Shown: one piece after another, positions 42,678 through 48,927 of the stretch
Position numbering within the stretch: the first letter of the stretch is position 1
Layout: each line of letters starts with the position of its first letter
DNA from: an uncultured Acidimicrobiales bacterium
GTDB taxonomy: Bacteria > Actinomycetota > Acidimicrobiia > Acidimicrobiales > UBA10347
Direction: 5' to 3'
Length of the DNA stretch: 48,927 nt
Assembly: GCA_937991435.1 (NCBI GenBank)
Contig: CALKPY010000010.1
Coordinates: forward strand, 1 to 48,927
Program-made: the position numbers and the translations under genes
Notes under the pieces: generated by a model
What the model was told of the DNA's origin: nothing
Databases searched by the model: none
Seen by the model: only the letters and a program-made list of their open reading frames with translations

Positions 42678-43852
42678 CGTGGTTCCCTTGGCAGGCCGAG
42701 CACACGCTCGCCGAGCACGTTGCGTTGAATCTCATCAGACCCGCCATAGATAGTGTCGGACCGTGTGAACAGAAAGAGCTTTTGTTCCAGCGTGAGCGGG
42801 TAGGCGGTTGAAACATCGACGTCTAAGGCGTCGGTGGAAGCTGCGTTGGCGACACCCGCGTCGCCTTGCAAGTCGATCGTCGTCTCGCCGAGATCGCGAT
42901 GCCAACCAGCCCAGAAGAGTTTCGAGATGCTGGCTTCGGGGCCGGGCACACCGGTCGCCGACATTGACCGGGCGCCGTTCCATTTCATCAGTTCGAGACC
43001 GGTCGCCGCAGCGGCTAGGCGCTGACGAGTCACTGGATCGGTGCGGTTGTGTCGAGTGGCAAGATCGCGCACATGGTCGAGCTCTCGTTCGAAGCCGACC
43101 TGTTGAGCGAGCGTTGAGATGCCGCGCTCGAACCCGAGTAGGCCCATAGCGATCTTCCAGCCGTCACCGACATCGCCGACAATCAGGTCCGCTTCGGTGC
43201 GGGCATCGGTGAAGAAGGTTTCGTTGAACTCACCCCCGCCGGTTGGTTGCACGATGGCTCGTACTTCGATGCCTGGCTGATCCATGGGCACGAGCATGAA
43301 ACTCAGGCCTTTATGACGCTGCGATCCGAGTTCAGTTCTGACGACGACAAAGGCCCAGTGCGATACGTGGGCGAGCGATGTCCAGACCTTTTGCCCGTTG
43401 ATGACCCATTCGTCACCGTCGAGTTCGGCACGTGTTTTGACGTTGGCGAGGTCGCTGCCAGCGTCGGGTTCGGAGTAGCACTGACACCAGCGCGTGTCGC
43501 CCGCGAGGATTCCGGGCAAGAAGCGGGCTTGTTGCGCTGCAGTTCCCCATTCGATCAAGGTCGGCGCCAGCAAGTTTTCGCCCATGTGGTTCACCCGTGC
43601 GGGTGCGTCGGCTCGGGCGTATTCCTCGGCCCAGATGATCTGTTCGTCGAGCGATGCGCCGCGGCCTCCGTGTTCAGTGGGCCAGCCGAGACCGATCCAT
43701 CCGGCTTCGCCGAGCAGCTTCTCCCAGGCAACGCGAATGTCGAAGCCGACCTCTTCATCGCCCGGCCCGCCACGCCCGCGCAGCGACGCGAAGTCGTCAA
43801 CAACGTTCGCTTGGAGCCAGGCGCGGGCCTCGCTGCGGAAGTCGGTGCTCAC
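42674..43852 (-). CDS. Acyl-CoA dehydrogenase, large-subunit type (unpaired)
   Basis: A 392-residue ACAD with WIGLGWPTEHGGRGAS, CQCYSEPDAGSDLANVKTRAE, VINGQKVWTSLAHVSHWAFVVVRTE and the end YGGSDEIQRNVLGERVLGLPREP. By its C-terminus it belongs with the large partners of the three pairs, but no small partner follows; an SDR does. It may pair with the divergent ACAD at 44856 or act alone. GTG start. It follows the upstream SDR after 34 bases, and its stop overlaps the downstream SDR (ATGA). Middle gene of the leftward operon behind site E. Confidence 0.89.
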   Translation of the reverse strand: MSTDFRSEARAWLQANVVDDFASLRGRGGPGDEEVGFDIRVAWEKLLGEAGWIGLGWPTEHGGRGASLDEQIIWAEEYARADAPARVNHMGENLLAPTLIEWGTAAQQARFLPGILAGDTRWCQCYSEPDAGSDLANVKTRAELDGDEWVINGQKVWTSLAHVSHWAFVVVRTELGSQRHKGLSFMLVPMDQPGIEVRAIVQPTGGGEFNETFFTDARTEADLIVGDVGDGWKIAMGLLGFERGISTLAQQVGFERELDHVRDLATRHNRTDPVTRQRLAAAATGLELMKWNGARSMSATGVPGPEASISKLFWAGWHRDLGETTIDLQGDAGVANAASTDALDVDVSTAYPLTLEQKLFLFTRSDTIYGGSDEIQRNVLGERVLGLPREPR

Positions 43853-43886
43853 GGTCGCGATTTCGCCGCGTTACCAGTCGCCGTGT

Positions 43887-44801
43887 TCACGAGCTTTCTT
43901 CGGCGGCCTTTTTCGCATCGGCGGCGCGCTTCATGTCGTCGATCATGTCGAACATGGGCAGACGTTCGTATTTGACCGTGGCCATGAGACGTTCTTCGAT
44001 GACCTCAGGAGTCCAACGTTCGTCGTTGTACATCGCCCGAACTTCTTTGGGTTGGCTCCACACCGCGATCTTGCGGCCGACCACCGAATACACCTGCCCG
44101 GTGATCTGGTCAGCCTTGTCGCTCAGCAGATACACCGCCATTGGCGAAATGTCTTCGGCGTCGCCGTTTTCGGCAAGGTCCATGGGCACGTTGGCGCTCA
44201 TGCGGGTGCGCGCAACTGGGGCTATTACGTTGGATCGCACCCCATAGCGCTGAAGGGCAACCGCTGCGGAGTAGTTCAGGCTGACGATGCCGCCCTTGGC
44301 TGCTGAGTAGTTGGGCTGTGCCACTGAACCAAGAGCCCAGATGCCGCTGGTGAACGCCAGCAATGAGCCACCGCCTTCTTGCTTGCGCATGATGGCTGCG
44401 GCGTTGCGGTAGACGGTAAAGGTGCCTTTGAGGTGCACCCGCACGACGTCGTCGAATTCTTCTTCGGACATGTTGAAGAGCATGCGCTCTCGCAAGATCC
44501 CGGCCACGCAAACCGCTCCGTCGATACGACCCCAATTGTCCATGGCGGCTTCGACTACGGCATTGCCGCCGTCCATCGTGCCGACATCGCTACCAACCGA
44601 AACCGCCTCGCCACCAGCGGCTTCGATTTCAGCCACGACTGCGTCGGCCACGTCAGAAGATGGCTCGCTTCCGTCCATTTCGACGCCGTAGTCAGCGACC
44701 ACGACCTTGGCTCCGGCCTTGGCCGCATCGATGGCAATGGCTCGCCCGATGCCTCGCCCCGCTCCGGTTATAGCGACGACCTTGTCTTCGAGAAATCCCA
44801 C
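43887..44801 (-). CDS. Short-chain dehydrogenase, possible 3-hydroxyacyl-CoA dehydrogenase
   Basis: A 304-residue SDR with a longer C-terminus than classical members. The cofactor motif is TGAGRGIG (12-19). The catalytic set is Ser152 (AFTSGIWALG), Tyr165 and Lys169 (YSAAKGG). The C-terminal extension (KEVRAMYNDERWTPEVIEERL, then an Ala/Lys-rich tail) resembles the dehydrogenase domains of multifunctional beta-oxidation enzymes. GTG at 44801 is chosen because AGGAGG (44809-44814, minus strand) lies seven bases upstream. First gene of the leftward operon sharing operator site E with the divergent ACAD. Confidence 0.86.
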   Translation of the reverse strand: MGFLEDKVVAITGAGRGIGRAIAIDAAKAGAKVVVADYGVEMDGSEPSSDVADAVVAEIEAAGGEAVSVGSDVGTMDGGNAVVEAAMDNWGRIDGAVCVAGILRERMLFNMSEEEFDDVVRVHLKGTFTVYRNAAAIMRKQEGGGSLLAFTSGIWALGSVAQPNYSAAKGGIVSLNYSAAVALQRYGVRSNVIAPVARTRMSANVPMDLAENGDAEDISPMAVYLLSDKADQITGQVYSVVGRKIAVWSQPKEVRAMYNDERWTPEVIEERLMATVKYERLPMFDMIDDMKRAADAKKAAEESS

Positions 44802-44819
44802 GAACACCCCTCCTGCGAC

Positions 44820-44840
44820 TTTCTGACGTTGTTTCAGAAA
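44820..44840. promoter_or_regulatory. Palindromic operator, site E
   Basis: Arms TTTCTGA and TCAGAAA around CGTTGTT. It sits in the 54-base gap between the divergent SDR (GTG 44801) and ACAD (ATG 44856), 15 nt from the latter. On the SDR side it abuts the AGGAGG ribosome site at 44809-44814, so occupancy would block both promoters. Confidence 0.8.
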
Positions 44841-44855
44841 CTGTAACGTGTGCCT

Positions 44856-46037
44856 ATGCACTTGGCCGAAACACCAGAGCAGCAACAGCTTCGAGCGCAA
44901 CTCCGCAGCTACTTCAAGGCGCTGCTGACCGATGACATGCGCGCCCAGCTCGGTGTCGCCGGCGAATCACCCGAGGCATTTCGCAAGGCCATCGCGCAGA
45001 TCGGATCTGATGGCTGGCTGGGTTTGGCGTGGCCCGAGGAGTACGGCGGCCAAGGTCGTTCGGCGGTTGACCAGTTCATCATGTTCGACGAGATCCAGCG
45101 AGCGCATGCACCGTTTCCGTTCGTCACCGTGAACACGGTGGGCCCGGCAATCATGGCGCTCGGCACTGAAGACCAGAAGCAGCGGTACCTGCCGGGCATC
45201 GTGGCCGGTCAACTCAACTTCGCCATTGGCTACACCGAGCCCCAGGCCGGAACAGATCTCGCGAGTCTGCGCACCAGTGCCGTGATCGATGGCGACGAGT
45301 TCGTGATCAACGGATCAAAGGTCTATACCTCGGGCGCCCAACAGGCCGATTACATCTGGCTGGCGTGCCGCACCGACCCTGATGTCAAGAAGCACAAGGG
45401 CATCAGCATCATCATCGTGCCTACCGACGCTGCTGGTTTTGAATGGACCCCGCTCAATACCGTCGGCGAACATGTCACGACATCGACCTACTACACCGAC
45501 GTTCGCGTGCCGGTCTCGAATTTGATCGGTGAGCTGAACGGCGGTTGGGGGCTGATCACCATGCAGCTCAACCACGAACGAGTTGGTCTCGCCGCGTTGT
45601 CGGGACTCACCGAACGTCTCTATGACGACGTGGTCGCCTGGTGCCGAGAGACTTCTGCCGGAGCTGGCACCGAAGACATGATGATCGACCTCGCGTGGGT
45701 GCAGGCAGACCTGGCTCGTTGCAAGGCGTATCTGACCGCCATCAGGCTCATGACGTGGCGCTTGGTAAACGCCGTTGCAGACAACACGCTCGGCCCAGCC
45801 GAAGCTTCGAGCGTCAAGGTTTTCGGCACCGAAGGCGCCGTCGAGGTCTATCGCACGCTGCAAGGTGTGCTTGGCCCGGTATCGCATCTACGCCAAGGTT
45901 CGCCCGGTGCCTTTTTGCATGGCGAGCTTGAGCGCGCCAATCGCGCCGCTCAGATCAATACCTTCGGTGGCGGGGTCAACGAGATCCAACGCGAACTCGT
46001 TGCGACCGCTGGACTGGGTCTGGCTCGAGCTCGCTGA
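44856..46037 (+). CDS. Acyl-CoA dehydrogenase, large-subunit type
   Basis: A 393-residue ACAD (starts MHLAETPEQQQLRAQLRSYF). Features are LGLAWPEEYGGQGRSAVDQFI, IGYTEPQAGTDLASLRTSA, VINGSKVYTSGAQQADYIWLACRTD and the end FGGGVNEIQRELVATAGLGLARAR. The MCAD-376 position is Gly. It stands alone on its strand, divergent from an SDR-ACAD-SDR operon with which it shares operator site E, so it could supply a partner for the ACAD at 42674. GTG 44850 is an alternative start. No ribosome site is visible, consistent with a leaderless or very short leader mRNA. Confidence 0.9.
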   Translation: MHLAETPEQQQLRAQLRSYFKALLTDDMRAQLGVAGESPEAFRKAIAQIGSDGWLGLAWPEEYGGQGRSAVDQFIMFDEIQRAHAPFPFVTVNTVGPAIMALGTEDQKQRYLPGIVAGQLNFAIGYTEPQAGTDLASLRTSAVIDGDEFVINGSKVYTSGAQQADYIWLACRTDPDVKKHKGISIIIVPTDAAGFEWTPLNTVGEHVTTSTYYTDVRVPVSNLIGELNGGWGLITMQLNHERVGLAALSGLTERLYDDVVAWCRETSAGAGTEDMMIDLAWVQADLARCKAYLTAIRLMTWRLVNAVADNTLGPAEASSVKVFGTEGAVEVYRTLQGVLGPVSHLRQGSPGAFLHGELERANRAAQINTFGGGVNEIQRELVATAGLGLARAR

Positions 46038-46064
46038 GCTCTGGTTGCTCTATGGCGAAGCCAA

Positions 46065-47216
46065 TCAGCAGTTCGACATCCATCGTGAGCGGCCGGCGGC
46101 CTTTGCTTCGTAGAGCGCCATATCGGCGAGATGCAAAAGTGTTCGAGCGTCGCGGCACTTCGGCGAAGTGATGGCGACGCCGACACATGTTCCCAAGGTG
46201 ATCGTTGCGTCTGGAAGGGCAAAGGGTCGAGCGATATCGGCCACGATCGCTTCGGCGATCGTCTCGCCAGCCGCTATGTGGCGTCGGTTTGGTATCGCGA
46301 TTACGAACTCGTCGCCGCCGTACCGGGCCAGACAGGCGTCGGGTGGACAGTGCTTTGCCAGCCGTCTGCCGACGTGATTCAGTATCTCGTCGCCAATATG
46401 GTGACCGTAGGTGTCGTTGACCTTTTTGAAGCCATCGAGATCGATGAACAGTGCGATGATTTCGTCGTCGTTGTCAGCATCGGCGTCTGAGGACCGATGG
46501 TCGGCGAATGAGGATGCCAGGAATCGTTCGAGCGCACGCCGATTTGGCAGATCCGTGAGCCGGTCGAGGTGTGATTCGTCTTTGAGCTGCTCGTTTGCCG
46601 CGTGGAGGTCGGCAATCAGGTCTTCGTTGCGCACGGTCAGCTCAGCTCGCACGCGGCTTTCTTTGTGGGTGAGACGTGCCAGGCGAAGCACATACAAACT
46701 GATGAATCCGAATATGACCGGGAGCATTTTTGCATCGCCAACGCCTGAGATGGCAAACGCCAACATCGACAACACAGAGAACGGAATGTGGAAGCCGAGG
46801 AACACTCGATAGATCGACGATGACTCGACCATGTTGACGACCATGCCCAGCGGTATGCCGACCGCAATCCAGAACTGTGGTGAGGCTTCGTTGGGCATGG
46901 CCAGCCAAACGCACAAGCCCCAGGTGATCCCCAGAACAGTATTTGACGCGAGAAAGACATCTCGCTTTTCTTTGAATGACGACGCTTCGTGTCGAATGCC
47001 GACCCAATGCGCGAATACGCCAAAGTAGATCAGAGCGACGGCAGCGATAAGTCTCCAGGCTGGGGTCTGGCCGATGAGCAGCAGAACGAACAGGGTTCCA
47101 ATGACTGCGCCTGCCCCATTGTTTGCTTTGATGAGGATGCCGTATCGGTGCGCGAGAAGACCGTCGACGCGGGCAGCGTGGGATACGGGTTGGGGGTTGC
47201 CCGGGGTGTCCACCAT
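46065..47216 (-). CDS. Membrane-bound diguanylate cyclase (GGDEF)
   Basis: A 383-residue protein: about six hydrophobic segments in residues 30-205 (for example GAVIGTLFVLLLIGQ, LIAAVALIYFGVFAHWV, FLASNTVLGITWGLCVWLAM), a short coiled segment (VRNEDLIADLHAANEQLKDE), then a GGDEF domain. The domain is intact: DRLTDLPNRRALE, FIDLDGFKKVNDTYGHHIGD, and RYGGDEF with GGDEF at 300-304. It should make cyclic di-GMP in response to a signal sensed in the membrane. The inhibitory RxxD site upstream of GGDEF reads CPPD, so product inhibition is probably absent. ATG 47216 is preferred; an ATG at 47375 would add 53 poorly conserved residues. Confidence 0.88.
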   Translation of the reverse strand: MVDTPGNPQPVSHAARVDGLLAHRYGILIKANNGAGAVIGTLFVLLLIGQTPAWRLIAAVALIYFGVFAHWVGIRHEASSFKEKRDVFLASNTVLGITWGLCVWLAMPNEASPQFWIAVGIPLGMVVNMVESSSIYRVFLGFHIPFSVLSMLAFAISGVGDAKMLPVIFGFISLYVLRLARLTHKESRVRAELTVRNEDLIADLHAANEQLKDESHLDRLTDLPNRRALERFLASSFADHRSSDADADNDDEIIALFIDLDGFKKVNDTYGHHIGDEILNHVGRRLAKHCPPDACLARYGGDEFVIAIPNRRHIAAGETIAEAIVADIARPFALPDATITLGTCVGVAITSPKCRDARTLLHLADMALYEAKAAGRSRWMSNC

Positions 47217-47363
47217 TACATTGTCGGCGAATTCGCGCGATGCGTGAGTCCGGTGTGGGTCAGACGACCGATAGGCAATGGGCGAAATATCCCACGAACC
47301 GGCATATGCGAGACGCAATTGGGTGCGGAAGCCTGTCTTTGTGGGGTTTTGGCGATGATGGGC

Positions 47364-47377
47364 TGATGTACACATCA
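47364..47377. promoter_or_regulatory. 14-bp palindrome upstream of the diguanylate cyclase gene
   Basis: TGATGT and ACATCA around AC, in the 181-base gap between the lipoprotein and cyclase genes (both leftward). A candidate operator; apart from it I see nothing in this gap. Confidence 0.25.
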
Positions 47378-47397
47378 CCGGCGATTTCGAGAGCTCG

Positions 47398-48444
47398 TTA
47401 GCCCGCTGACCACTCAATCGAGCCGACGATGCATCGCGCGGTGGCTGCCATGGCTGGGTCGGCATAGAGCACCGTGAGGGTCAACCCATCCCACGAATTC
47501 TGGCTGTACTCGTAAACCCGACCGAAGTGAATTGCGGTCAGGTGCTGTTGGGGCCAACCGGTGGCAATCGGTTCCGCAACGACGATTCGACCGCCGAGAC
47601 CCGAGTAGTTGACGACTTCGGCTGTGAACGGACCCTCCCAAAAGTCGAGCCGATTCGAGTACGGGCCATAGTCCCAAGCCACGGTGAAATCGTCGCCGAT
47701 GAACTCCGCGACTTCGCTGTCAACACCTTCGATAGTTTGTTCGACGAGGTCTGACGGTATCGACACGGTGAAAGCGCTTGCCGAGATGAGAGTCCAATCA
47801 ATGTTCGGACATTGCTGCGTAGCCGACGCGAAACCGTGTTCGGTCTCAGCGATTGCTGTGGCTTCTTCGACTGTCACAACGGTGGTGATTGTGTTGACAG
47901 GTCGATCGGACCCAAAATCGAGTTGCACAGTCTGTAATGCGCCTGTCGACTGGTTCCATTCGATCGTCGCGATTTCTTGATTGGCGGCTCGGTTCTCGAT
48001 GTCTTCGAACAAATCGAGCATGGTTTCTGCGTCGCCGTACCCGTCGCCGAGGAGATCTGTCGAAGCCATGAGTGCCCCGTCAAGGATCGTGTTGCGACGC
48101 TTGGTGCTGAAGCACGGATCATCGCACAGCCGCTCGACAACAAGGTCATAGTTCGTCGGTCCCTGAGCCGCCCATCGCGTTCTGGCGAGTTGAAGCTGGT
48201 CGAATATCGACATGTCGTTGCTGAACGTCAACAGATCGGCACCCAAAGTCCGATCGGTCTCGGCGTCCGGTGCCGATGCTGGGTTGCTGTCGCTGAACTC
48301 GGTTCTTGTTTTGTCTGCGCTGCAAGCTGCGGTTAGCAGTGCAGCGCACAGCACGGCCGTGCAGAACAGAAAGGTTCGGCCGCTCAGGCGAGATCGAAGT
48401 GGTGTTGTAGCCGAAGTAGCTGAGGAGTCGATCAGGTTGCACAT
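47398..48444 (-). CDS. Putative lipoprotein, possibly DUF6174-like
   Basis: A 348-residue predicted lipoprotein. A basic N-terminal stretch of about 24 residues is followed by a hydrophobic core (FLFCTAVLCAALLTAAC) with a lipobox LTAAC and Cys41 as the anchor. The mature part has LARTRWAAQGPTNYDLVVERLCDDPCF, with a W-x-NY and paired Cys pattern seen in small lipoproteins of unknown function, and then a region of mixed strands. I cannot assign a function. The N-terminus before the signal core is longer than usual, so an internal start is possible. Confidence 0.7.
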   Translation of the reverse strand: MCNLIDSSATSATTPLRSRLSGRTFLFCTAVLCAALLTAACSADKTRTEFSDSNPASAPDAETDRTLGADLLTFSNDMSIFDQLQLARTRWAAQGPTNYDLVVERLCDDPCFSTKRRNTILDGALMASTDLLGDGYGDAETMLDLFEDIENRAANQEIATIEWNQSTGALQTVQLDFGSDRPVNTITTVVTVEEATAIAETEHGFASATQQCPNIDWTLISASAFTVSIPSDLVEQTIEGVDSEVAEFIGDDFTVAWDYGPYSNRLDFWEGPFTAEVVNYSGLGGRIVVAEPIATGWPQQHLTAIHFGRVYEYSQNSWDGLTLTVLYADPAMAATARCIVGSIEWSAG

Positions 48445-48504
48445 GGTTGTCTGACGTTTCTCAGAGTCGTGTGGTTCCCTCGGGGGTCTGACTTGTTCGT
48501 GAAC

Positions 48505-48927
48505 TCAGGAGTGCGGCTTTTTCGATAAATGCGTGTCGAGCATCGCTAACTTCTGGCGGGTGCGGCGCCGGGTAACCGCTCGCACCAACGGGCTGACCAA
48601 CGACCACGGTTGTCGCAAGGCGAAGCGATAGTCGATTGTGAGTCGAGCCCCGGCGGCGACGGCATCGTAGGTCCAGCTGCCGGTGAACGAATCGAATTGA
48701 GTGTGCGATCCGAGCATTTCCACTTCGATGCGAGACCCGACGGTGACATCGGTATAGCGAGTGTGCATGCGCCCACCTTTGGGGTCGACGACGTCGACGA
48801 GCGCTCCGGTTTGCAGATTGGTTACCGAACCGACGAACTCGAGTGCCGCGACGTGGTCATCCCAGCGGACCCTGTCGTTGAAGTCTTGCGTTCGCTCGAA
48901 CAGCTCGGCGACATCGAGAGCGAAATC
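48505..48927 (-). CDS. SRPBCC (START/polyketide-cyclase-like) fold protein, 5' end outside window
   Basis: The frame is open to the right edge, giving 140 visible residues. Read from the edge it begins with DVAELFERTQDFNDRVRWD, a typical first helix and strand of SRPBCC proteins. VTVGSRIEVEMLGSHTQFDSFTGSWTYD and a C-terminal helix follow. These proteins form a hydrophobic cavity that binds lipids, polyketides or other small hydrophobic ligands. An internal ATG at 48768 gives only a fragment. The start lies outside the window. Confidence 0.65.
   Translation of the reverse strand, partial: DFALDVAELFERTQDFNDRVRWDDHVAALEFVGSVTNLQTGALVDVVDPKGGRMHTRYTDVTVGSRIEVEMLGSHTQFDSFTGSWTYDAVAAGARLTIDYRFALRQPWSLVSPLVRAVTRRRTRQKLAMLDTHLSKKPHS

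Noticed and set aside
48450-48465. TCTGA-CGTTTC-TCAGA upstream of the lipoprotein gene, similar to the island operator
   Set aside because: The spacer is six bases instead of seven and the flanks are not symmetric, so the half-sites would be out of phase. The gene is also unrelated to acyl-CoA metabolism.

Overview
The window is GC-rich actinobacterial DNA. The gene content points to Actinomycetota, most likely a marine-type Acidimicrobiia: nine acyl-CoA dehydrogenases, an Ltp-type thiolase with its DUF35 partner, an F420/deazaflavin-type reductase and many GTG starts. There is no rRNA marker, so the lineage is an inference. I saw no tRNA, rRNA, CRISPR array, transposase or integrase.

Region 1 (1-5263): the 3' end of an alternative-oxidase-like diiron protein, a cupin, and an acyl-CoA dehydrogenase (ACAD, 920-2134). 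A type II restriction-modification pair of the XhoI/PaeR7I type (2524-4940) follows. It is bracketed by two copies of the ACAD 3' end: the intact one at 2061-2134 and a decayed one at 4978-5050. The restriction cassette therefore looks inserted at the ACAD 3' end.

Region 2 (5264-18149): a complete oligopeptide-type ABC importer (lipoprotein binding protein, two permeases, two ATPases); a heterodimeric ABC exporter whose two ATPase halves carry complementary defects; a convergent S9 peptidase; and a secreted SGNH esterase that ends at a strong bidirectional terminator.

Region 3 (18252-46037): a dense acyl-CoA catabolic island. It holds a FadD19-like CoA ligase, four SDRs and an amidase, three head-to-tail large/small ACAD pairs, two further ACADs, a class III CoA-transferase, an aldehyde dehydrogenase, an amidohydrolase, an enoyl-CoA hydratase and a DUF35-Ltp pair. 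Six copies of one 21-bp palindrome (core TCTGA-N7-TCAGA) lie in its intergenic gaps, five of them 15-19 nt from a start codon. They tie nearly all of the island into one regulon, probably under a TetR-family repressor encoded elsewhere. The FadD19-like ligase, paired ACADs and DUF35-Ltp unit recall mycobacterial sterol side-chain degradation. A sulfatase and a TauD-type dioxygenase sit divergently inside the island without the palindrome, raising the possibility of a sulfated substrate. An AAA ATPase and an orphan SUKH-fold protein are also embedded.

Region 4 (46065-48927): a membrane diguanylate cyclase, a putative lipoprotein and the 3' part of an SRPBCC-fold protein running off the right edge.

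Genes in the island are packed with 4-bp ATGA/GTGA overlaps. Start sites were chosen by these overlaps, by ribosome binding sites and by where family similarity begins. All functions are inferred from recognisable motifs without database searches.
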